From positions 10,106,001-10,170,000 of the forward strand of contig NC_134943.1 of the NCBI RefSeq assembly GCF_051020765.1: a stretch of DNA of 64,000 nucleotides, given 5' to 3'. A program made the position numbers and the translations under genes. Origin of the DNA: Lasioglossum baleicum (lineage: Eukaryota; Arthropoda; Insecta; Hymenoptera; Halictidae). How positions within the stretch are numbered: the first letter of the stretch is position 1; each line of letters begins with the position of its first letter. Shown in pieces: positions 57,601 to 64,000 of the stretch. The notes under the pieces were generated by a model that saw only the letters and a list, made by a program, of their open reading frames with translations, made no database searches and had not been told where the DNA came from.

Positions 57601-60600
57601 TACCATGGAGTTTTTGATATCGGAACGACCTACTTGAACGTGGATCGCGTGCTACATACGTTTGGCACATCCTTTGCTAGGCCCAAGACGAACCGGATAG
57701 AACTTCTCGCACTCGCAGAGACCGGTGACTGTGTCGCAGACCACGTGCAGCAGCTCCGGATTGCACGAGTCATCGCACGGCGAGCCCAGGTACTGTCCCT
57801 TCGCTGGAAACACGATGCCAATCGATAGTTTTGCACGGCGCACCCCGGTTCTAAATAAATTATCAGATATCCGCGAATAGCTCGCCGGTCGACCGTCTTT
57901 TCGGGGACGAGACCGACGATCCAGGAGCCCAGGTACAATTTATAGACACGATTCCTCCAATCTCGACTCCGACGAGAATCTGTGTCGAGCGCGAATAAGT
58001 GGACGACTTCGCAGAAAATTGGATACGTCTCTGCTGCGGTCGCCAGGTCTACCCTGAATAGGTTAATCATTTATTGAACACGTAGACTTGCGGGTCTTTG
58101 TGAAAACTACAATTACCTCGAAATGATATTCCCTTGTTGTTAAAATTACATGTTCCAGCTGAACTACGACAATCCGCAGTGATACACAGGTTACTAATGA
58201 CAAGACATTATACAAACTAAATTGAATGTTATTTCTTCCCTTAATGATTTTAATAGAGGAGAAATCATATACCAACATCTTCAATTTAAACAATTTTTCA
58301 ACAATTTCATCTTTTCAATTTTGCTGTAAATTGCATAAAGATCCGCTGTCCACTAATGATTATCACCTAAAAATTCCGCAGTCTGTTCGCCAAGAAATGA
58401 AGAACTTAATAAATAATTCAACGAAACGAACAGCGTTATCCACTAATTAATCGGATCTGCTTCCCGAGCCTTGGAGGCAGCGTTCCAAAAAGAAAGCAGA
58501 TAAAGTATTTCATTCTGCAGTCGCTTTAGACTCATTCTCTTTTATCATGCAACAAGCTTTTGCCAGTGGCGTCTCCTGGCAGACTAATAAAAGAAGACAA
58601 GGCATTGTCGTGTACGTTGCAATCAAGGATCCTTTCCCTCCGTGTATGGTATACCCTAGATTCCAGAGGAACCATGATCCCCGCTGGCTACGATGGTTCC
58701 TGTTTAGGGAATTATCGCGTCAACTTTTCTCTGGGCTAATTACGCCGTTTGCGAGAGAAGCTACCACAGTCCCGGGCACCTAGCCAGACGACTCCCTATC
58801 GATTCCACCTTAATTACGGTATTACATCGTTATTAAATGTTTCTAGGAGCAGCCTGTGCACCGAGGCGCCAGCCATTAGCTTCGTTGGCCGCCGTTCAGA
58901 ACCGTGTCCGCGATACCACCCCAAAATCCTTCGTTAAGCTTCTTCCGAATCGCGAGGCTGGGACGAGATCCTGCGATTAGGATTGTTTCATGCCTCTTTT
59001 ATTGGGTACCTCATCAAGCTACGATCTGTTCCAACCCTTATACTTTTATTGGGTACCTCATTAAGCTACGATCTGTTCCAACCCTTATAATTTTCTCTTG
59101 GCAATCAATATTTACATATTAACCTATCCCAGACCTAACACCCTTCGTTAAGCTTCTTCCGAATCGCGAGGCTGGGACGAGATCCTGCGATTAGGATTGT
59201 TTCATGCCCCTTTTGTTGTGAACAAACCACCCTGCTCCAAACCTGATATTTTTCTCGTGACAATCACAGCAGACTTTTCCAATCAATATTTAAATATAAC
59301 ACGAGTTACACGCGACAAAGGCTGTTTACTAGACCTACCCCAACAGACTCGAGCCAACCCCCGTTCCAGCCCCTATACTTTTCTCTTGGCAATCGCAGCA
59401 TGCTTGCTAAATCAATATTTATATATGTATAACACGAACCAAAAGTTGGTCACTAAAGCCGCCCCATCAGAATTGAATCTGCGCTGTCAGATTCGAACCC
59501 ACCCCGCCAGACTCGATCCAACGTCCACTGCAACCCCTGCAGCAGCTATCTAAAACCCACAACAAATTCCTCTAACCTATATCCAACTTGAAACCACTAC
59601 AAACCTAAATTACCGAGCAGAATAAGGAGACCTACCCCAATAAAACCGAATCATTCACTGTGGCCTCTCGAGAATCAATTGGCCCGCGTGTTAACCGCGT
59701 TAAACCGAAGTTAGGGGTCCGTAGACTTTCTCGGGCGAAGAATAGAATCCCCGAGGCTCCCCTTAGCACTCTGAAGGGGGTAGCTCGGGATTACGATGGT
59801 GACCTCGTTCGACGGATCCACGGGGCTTGATTCGCCGGTGTTTCTCGAGCCGGTTATCGAGCTCTGCTGCAAGTGGGACTCAACTGAATGGCACGAAAAA
59901 AAAAACAGAGGTGAATAACGCACGGCTCTCCCATCGTTAACCTTTCCCTCGACTCACTCGTCGTCTCTCTCTCTCTTTCTCGGTTACTCCCTGCGGAGGG
60001 AACAGGTCGAGGAAAGAGAGGCTCCTTTGAAGCTCACGCAGCCTGCAGGCGGTGTGCAAGCCTCCCACACGCGGACGCCGTGCAAGAGAGCTTGCAGCAT
60101 CCATTAAAATCAATACCGACGGCGTGGTTGGCGCGAAAATCAAGAAGGACGAGGCTCCGACTCGCGGCGCACGCAGGCGCGCCGAGTGCAAACGCGTCCC
60201 GTGACACGAACTATTTGTTTTCTTCCCCCTCAGACCCAGTTTCCCTCGAGGAATTTGCATGATTACGCTCAGGATGCGCGAGAACCCGGAATCGACCTGT
60301 GCCTCTCCGAAATTCGCGATCCAACCTCAAACACAACGAACGACCCTCGAGACACCTCGCGTACTCGCTGATTGTGCAATCCCGAGTCTCCTCCGCCTGA
60401 TCGAACTAATCCGAAAGAGCCAATCCGAAATTCATGCGCCTACAATCTCGAATCCGCTGATCTTCCAGGGCTCCAACCCTCGACACACACCTTCAGAGTG
60501 AAGATCGACCTGTTCCAAACTTCGGACACCTTCCTGATTCGATAATCATTCGATCGTGGATCTCGACGTGAACACCACCTGCTCCAAGCACTGACCTATC

Positions 60601-61567
60601 CGATCTTCCGAAACGTCCGCACGCCGACCATCTTAAATCCGTCGAGCACGCAGGCTTCCAACCCTCGAACATTTTTCCTGTTCGCGAGTTTCGAAGTCGA
60701 GCGAATCGATGACAGGCAACGATCTCGGCCGCCATCCGATGCAATGACGATGACAGTGACAAGTGTTTGCCGTCCGGCGCGGCGGACGGTTCCGGAGAAC
60801 GTTTGCCCGCTCGGTATCGAGCGAGAGGAACACGCGTCCGCCTTCGATCGTCCTTGTTTCCCTTGCGAGGAGGAAACAAGACAACGATCCTCCTGCCGCG
60901 AAAGGGCGTGCGTATCGATTGCGGAATACACACACAACCTGGTCCGGGTCGGAGGCCCAGAAGCTCGAACCGAGGTGTCCTCGGTATTCGTCTCCATGGT
61001 AGCTCGCGACAAACGACAACGTCCCGGGAAGAAAAGGAACAGAATAAACCGTCATCATCCTCATCATACCAAACCGATTCTAGACCTAGTGAACGACCGC
61101 TAGGTGTACACTCTCCGCGGCACTCCTTGTCGGGCAAGCGTGTCAACAACCCTCGAAACCTCCTCGTCCCAATTCCCGAGCCGTCAAACCTGGCCCTGGG
61201 TGCTGGCTCTCGTCCCATCCGCGCACTGGGAGTCTCATTGTCAGCGACAGGATGTGACAATGCTCCTTCCGAGACACCTTCTGAATCTTCTTTCGACAGC
61301 TATTCCCAACGGGGACTCACCAGCAGTGATGTTCTCCTCGAGGTAGTCCTCGTCGTCGTCGTAGGCATCGGCGTCGTCGTCGTCGTCGTCGCCGTGACTA
61401 CTGGCTAGGCTGGGGCCGCGCAGATTATCACCTGCGAGCTGTTGCCGGGTTGCCGGCCGATCTATCGCGGCGCAACCGACGCGGATGGACACCAGGAAGA
61501 CGAGGCAGATCAGCAGGAGCCAGGAACGGCAGCAGGTCAGTCTCAGGGCGGAGGGAAGTGCGCTCAT
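45696..61567 (-). CDS. Type I membrane protein with two EB/EGF-like modules
   Basis: Exons in transcript order are 61567-61321, 57803-57660, 55974-55813, 54443-54267, 51667-51521 (cassette) and 45976-45696. All junctions are phase 1, giving 385 residues (336 without the cassette). The order is signal peptide (SWLLLICLVFLVSIRVGCA), acidic Asp-rich stretch, module 1 (LGSPCDDSCN to SKGCA), module 2 (LGEQCFYRATC to KKVFCAE), and a transmembrane segment (TLLCIASGIAIFTAMICFVL). A basic cytoplasmic tail follows, with a Lys/Glu coiled coil and six Gln. Each module has six Cys in an EB-like pattern. Uniform phase 1 exons favour exon shuffling and skipping. I do not recognise the orthologue; a surface receptor or adhesion role is inference only. 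Confidence 0.75.
47919..48688. mobile_element. Non-autonomous hAT-like element, about 770 bp
   Basis: It starts CAGTGGTTCCCAACGTGG and ends GTTTGGCAAACACTG, imperfect inverted termini of the common hAT type CAGTGGTTCCCAA. Flanks TTTTAGAT and GTGTAGAT match at 6 of 8 positions, fitting an 8-bp target duplication. The interior carries a low-complexity AATTAC repeat. No transposase frame remains. Confidence 0.75.
48040..48460. repeat. Degenerate AATTAC / GTAATTGCAATTAC array
   Basis: About 400 bases are dominated by AATTAC, GTAATTG and related palindromic hexamers, with one 28-base unit (around 48204-48260) tandemly duplicated. It lies inside the hAT-like element and is self-complementary. Confidence 0.8.
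49198..50000. repeat. Tandem repeat, about 353-bp period
   Basis: GTTCATTAAAAATRCCAG occurs near 49200, 49374 and 49727. The segments 49350-49700 and 49703-50000 align closely over motifs such as CTCGAGAAAATWGTGAAGC, CCTTCGAAAGGGAGGGGG and CAGGAGAAGGGGAAATCGGG. The first copy is at half spacing (about 176 bases), suggesting an older half-length unit. Frames on both strands look protein-like only because of the periodicity. Confidence 0.8.
50340..51053 (+). other. Unassigned 237-codon open frame inside intron
   Basis: It has an ATG start at 50340 and a TGA stop at 51051-51053, read opposite to the host gene. The composition is Arg/Ser-rich with a run of Ser (TCTTCT repeat), and there is no recognisable domain or hydrophobic segment. 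It is longer than most chance frames here but overlaps equally open minus-strand frames. It is probably non-coding or part of a long non-coding RNA. Confidence 0.2.
51521..51667 (-). CDS. Cassette exon in cytoplasmic tail of EB-module protein
   Basis: The acceptor CAACAG at 51673-51668 and the donor GCAG|GTGCGG bound a 147-base exon that starts and ends in phase 1, exactly between the transmembrane exon (ends 54267) and the last exon (starts 45976). It adds 49 Ser/Arg/Gly-rich residues (GIPLTLHGGRPSS through RGPLVPASRAG) and can be skipped without a frameshift. Reading through its donor instead stays open to a stop at 51378, a possible alternative C-terminus. Confidence 0.65.
52890..53192. 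mobile_element. Hairpin MITE with TACAGYAAGGAGCAAAA ends
   Basis: The two halves are near-perfect inverted complements of about 145 bases. They start TACAGCAAGGAGCAAAACTG and end with its near-complement CTCCTTACTGTA. TA at both ends suggests a Tc1/mariner-type target site. The whole element would fold into one long hairpin and has no coding sequence. Confidence 0.88.
53215..53660. mobile_element. Second long hairpin element, about 446 bp
   Basis: The left arm starts CAAGAATACAAAATGACGCT and the right arm ends with its complement at 53660. The arms of about 150 bases are nearly identical; the middle (about 53370-53500) is unpaired. It lies 22 bases from the preceding hairpin element. Confidence 0.85.
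54444..55812 (-). other. Intron dominated by a hairpin element
   Basis: Between the module 2 exon and the transmembrane exon. About 595 bases are the element at 54787-55381. The remainder is AT-rich without frames of note. Confidence 0.65.
54787..55381. mobile_element. Foldback element with TACAGGGTG(C/G)GGCATT ends, about 595 bp
   Basis: The left terminus TACAGGGTGGGGCATTTATC and the right terminus GATGAATGCCGCACCCTGTA are inverted relatives. Pairing continues through internal blocks (CAGCCCCTCCTTGA, GGACATTCCATTTGA and GTTGACCTTGGAATGA on the right against complements on the left). It has TA at both ends and no coding sequence. Confidence 0.85.
55975..57659 (-). other. Intron with AT-rich repeat element
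   Basis: Between the two EB-module exons. It contains the 56452-57170 element and a CT-rich microsatellite near 57490-57600. A pair of partly complementary segments at about 56145-56350 and 56335-56420 could also fold. No other coding sequence is seen. Confidence 0.6.
56452..57170. mobile_element. AT-rich element with CAGAGSTGGG termini, long copy
   Basis: It starts CCAGAGCTGGGGAAAATAGT and ends ATAATGCCCACCTCTGG, an inverted pair. Inside are two tandem blocks: a unit near TTTGATGCAGTAATTTTTGA repeated three to four times (56530-56640), and a unit with GAGGTTCAGATTGTTCAAAT repeated about three times (56990-57080). A shorter relative is at 45030-45284. Confidence 0.75.
58083..58352. mobile_element. 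Diverged TAGACTGCGG-family element, about 270 bp
   Basis: The left end is TAGACTTGCGGGTCTTTGTG and the right end is GCATAAAGATCCGCTGTCCA. A further solo end, TTCCGCAGTCTG, lies at about 58374-58385. An internal AATCCGCAGTG near 58171 suggests two overlapping copies. Confidence 0.55.
58929..59211. repeat. Direct repeats: 70-bp unit duplicated and 43-bp unit in tandem
   Basis: CCTTCGTTAAGCTTCTTCCG and the following 50 bases occur at 58929 and again, almost identical, at 59142. Between them a 43-base unit starting TTTTATTGGGTACCTCAT is present twice in tandem (about 59000-59090). The duplication is recent, judging by few mismatches. Confidence 0.85.
59711..59883 (-). CDS. Possible alternative terminal exon of EB-module gene
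   Basis: A good acceptor (GTGCCATTCAG) precedes a frame that joins exon 1 in phase (G at 61321 plus TT at 59883-59882) and runs 56 codons to a TAA at 59711. The product would have the signal peptide and acidic stretch plus a tail containing SSPVDPSNEVTIVIPSYP, without EB modules or membrane segment. It would be a secreted protein of about 139 residues. It rests on phase and splice signal only. Confidence 0.35.
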
Positions 61568-63035
61568 CGCCCCCGCGGCGCGAGTCAACCCCCGAAACCG
61601 ACCACCGGCGGCGCATCGACATCCTTCCCCGTCACCTGCCCCCCTACTCCCCCCCTCCCGCCCTCCAGCACGCCTTCTCGCCCTCTAGGCGTTTCGCGAG
61701 CGACTCTCTCCTCCGGTTGGCAATCTCTCCCAACACACACACACACACTGCGTGCGACAGAATTTTTCTATCACCGACGACGACGAATCACTCAGTCCCG
61801 AGGCATCCTGCCGATTTCTTCGACACACGATGATCGACGTGTAACCTGCCGGCCCCTTTGATCGGGCGAATTCGACGGCTCCGCGGCGCAGGTCCTCCTT
61901 AACCCCTTGCACTACAACAGCGAGGTGTGATCAGGATTTTCTAGCGAAGCTATCGATGCTGGGTGGCTCGGGAGTTGGTACTCGGCACGTTGCAAATATG
62001 GAAGCTCCCGTGGCTTTGGTTATTTCGATCTCCTTTGATAGTTGATTATCGTCGCGGGTGATCGTTAGAGGCTGCTTGCTGTGCGGCTTCGCAGCCACGC
62101 CGTAATTAACCCTTTGCGGGCCTGTGTCCAGGAAGACTGGACGTTATATGTTGTTCTACATTCCAACAAGTTCTGTATCGTATACTCGGTACCACACTGT
62201 ACATTGTACTCCAGCGGTAATTGTATACGGCTGAATCACGACGTAGTCAACTTCATGGAAAATTGCAAAGGGTCCGCAAAGGGTCAATATTCCGGAGAGT
62301 CCGCGAGAAACAGAGGGACTGCCAGAATGTAGCTGTTTCGAGATCTGTAACATCACATCGGAGAATCTCTGGCAGCTACGCCTCGGAAAAAAGTTTCATT
62401 CATTCACGACACAGCGTACTAAGTAACGAGCAATAGAGTACAGCTCAAAATTCATTGAAATTTTATGCTCTCCATTTTTTTCTCTCTTTCTTTTGGACGC
62501 CTTGTTAGGCCAACTCCCGAGCTCCCAGCGATTGGTCCGTCCGTTGATGTAGAACCACTCACGGTGCAACCGTCCAAGACTTGATCCAGACTCGCCCGAG
62601 AACAGAGTCCCGACCCGTCTCACGACCCGTCCAAGGCGGGTATCGCCTGCACACGCGCAAGATGACTACTCAACGAGGACTAACTGTCTCTCTTTTCCCG
62701 GTTGTCAGCGCGCACGGCGGACAAGCGTTCTCCGTCCCGATGCTCCCCGTTCACTGACGCCTTCCTTCCGTTAGCCGGTCGACCACCGTTGCTGCAGCTG
62801 CGCGATATGCTAACCCCCGTTCACCCCTTTGCTTCGACACCCTTCCTTCCTTCGTTCTAGCCACCCGTCGATCCAGATCGCGGCTCTGCTTGCCTTCTCT
62901 TCGCGGACCTACCCTTGGAACTGTGTTTCCTATCTTTGTCAAGAGACACCTTCGACATGAACACATCTGGGTATAGCTGTATGTCTTCGATGTATTGTAG
63001 ATCAAGGTTCAGTCTTCCGGGTCAGGTTATTTCGG
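61568..63035. other. Upstream region of EB-module gene
   Basis: About 1.5 kb. It should contain the 5'-UTR and promoter of the minus-strand gene. It has a CA microsatellite (61733-61748) and two copies of the TTAACCC...TTGC motif (61898 and 62106). No other gene is supported. Confidence 0.5.
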
Positions 63036-64000
63036 AATAACACTGGGATTAGGATTGCCACCTTTGTTAAAAGACACCTTTCACATATAGACTACCTGGT
63101 TATGGCGTGTTAGATGTTTCTTCGATAGAGATCAAGGCTGAGTTTTTGGGGTCAGTTACGAAGTGATATGGCAGCACTATCTTCGTCCTCTTCACAGAAT
63201 AACACTGGGATTAGGATTCTCATCTTTGCTCAAAGACACCTTTCACATATAAACCACCTGGCTATGTTGTGTTAGGTTAATCTTCGATGGAGATCAAGGT
63301 TGAGTTTTTCGGGTCAGCTACGAAGTGATATGGCAGCTCTATCTTCATCCTCTTCACAGAATAACACTGGGATTAGGATTGCTACCTATGTTCAAAGACC
63401 CTTTGACATATAGACCTGGCTATGGTGTGTTAGGTTAATCTTCGATGTAGATCAAGGTTGAGTCTTTCGGGTCTGCTACCAAGTGATATTGCAGTTCTAC
63501 CTTCATCCTCTTCACAGAATAACACTGGGATTAGGATTGCTACCAATGTTTAAAGACCCATTGACATATAGACCTGGCTATGGTGTGTTAGGTTAATCTT
63601 TGATGAAGATCAAGGTTGAGTGTTTGAGGTCAGTATCGAAGTGATATGACAGCTCTATCGTCATCCTCTTCACAGAATAATACTGGGATTAGGATTGTCA
63701 TCTTTGCTCAAAGACACCTTTCACATATAAACCACCTGGCTATGTTGTGTTAGGTTAATCTTCGATGGAGATCAAGGTTGAGTTTTTCGGGTCAGCTACG
63801 AAGTGATATGGCAGCTCTATCTTCATCCTCTTCACAGAATAACACTGGGATTAGGATTGCTACCTATGTTCAAAGACCCTTTGACATATAGACCTGGCTA
63901 TGGTGTGTTAGGTTAATCTTCGATGTAGATCAAGGTTGAGTCTTTCGGGTCTGCTACCAAGTGATATTGCAGTTCTACCTTCATCCTCTTTACAGAATAA
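63036..64000. repeat. Satellite-like tandem array, about 160-bp monomers
   Basis: AATAACACTGGGATTAGGAT (with small variants) recurs at 63036, 63198, 63360, 63518, 63676, 63838 and, cut off by the window end, 63996. Monomers at 63198 and 63676 are more alike than neighbours, as are 63360 and 63838, giving a three-monomer higher-order unit of about 478 bases. The array continues to the right. No frame is conserved across monomers. Confidence 0.92.

Larger units (their letters stand above)
57804..61320 (-). other. 3.5-kb first intron of EB-module gene
   Basis: It contains a MITE relic (58083-58352), a direct repeat (58929-59211), an alternative exon (59711-59883) and a GC-rich stretch (60700-61300) where long overlapping frames occur on both strands. 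I read those frames as compositional artefacts. Confidence 0.5.

Noticed and set aside
60493..61260. 255-codon minus-strand frame next to exon 1 of the EB-module gene
   Set aside because: It lies in the first intron in GC-rich sequence where both strands are open, has no domain, and the exon 1 donor is clearly used in phase with the module exons.
60767..61408. 213-codon plus-strand frame
   Set aside because: It is antisense to exon 1 of the EB-module gene in the same GC-rich block; its Val-rich end is the complement of the Asp codon run.
63036..64000. CRISPR array
   Set aside because: The repeats are about 160 bases, contiguous and without spacers, in an insect nuclear context.
1..64000. 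tRNA or rRNA genes
   Set aside because: No cloverleaf with a GGTTCGAATCC-type arm and no rRNA-like conserved stretch was found by eye; a covariance-model scan would settle this.

Overview
The window looks like nuclear DNA of an insect, most likely a bee or another aculeate hymenopteran. The genes are intron-rich with GT-AG junctions, gene-poor stretches are AT-rich, and the encoded proteins are arthropod types: Skeletor/Knickkopf cuticle proteins, an insect gustatory receptor, clustered cytosolic sulfotransferases and Hsc70-4. The hymenopteran placement is inference from protein style and gene organisation. No search was run. Exon models below were assembled by hand from reading frames, splice motifs and phase; for every complete gene the summed exon length is divisible by three.

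Layout, left to right. (1) Positions 1546-7292, plus strand: the 3' part of Skeletor (DOMON, cupredoxin-like region, long His-rich tail); its 5' exons lie left of the window. (2) 11480-14447, minus: DCAF10, a WD40 substrate receptor of CUL4-DDB1. (3) 16296-17973, minus: a cytosolic sulfotransferase whose start codon is made by splicing. (4) 19204-23313, minus: a complete Knickkopf-type paralogue of Skeletor (two DM13, DOMON, cupredoxin-like, GPI tail). (5) 24056-25307, plus: a small ankyrin-repeat protein diverging from it. (6) 25441-26963, minus: a second sulfotransferase. (7) 28615-33375, minus: a large ALMS-motif centrosomal protein. (8) 36905-39653, plus: Hsc70-4 with TATA box, heat shock elements and a 5'-UTR intron. 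(9) 40385-41902, minus: a gustatory receptor. (10) 45696-61567, minus: a 16-kb gene for a small type I membrane protein with two EB/EGF-like modules and alternative exons.

The spaces and introns hold many short non-autonomous elements. The main one is a family with TAGACTGCGGAT termini, seen about ten times. Others are several long hairpin elements, hAT-like elements with 8-bp target duplications (one nested inside a member of the first family), a 353-bp tandem repeat, and a satellite-like array with about 160-bp monomers and about 478-bp higher-order units running off the right edge.

Functionally, Skeletor and the Knickkopf-like gene belong to one extracellular cuticle-organising family and sit within 24 kb of each other, with sulfotransferases on both sides of the second. 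DCAF10, the ALMS protein and Hsc70-4 are housekeeping genes with no obvious link to these. I saw no bacterial-type operon, CRISPR array, tRNA or rRNA. Nothing here is convincingly a new multi-gene system; the most unusual signals are the repeat architecture and the alternative exon structures.
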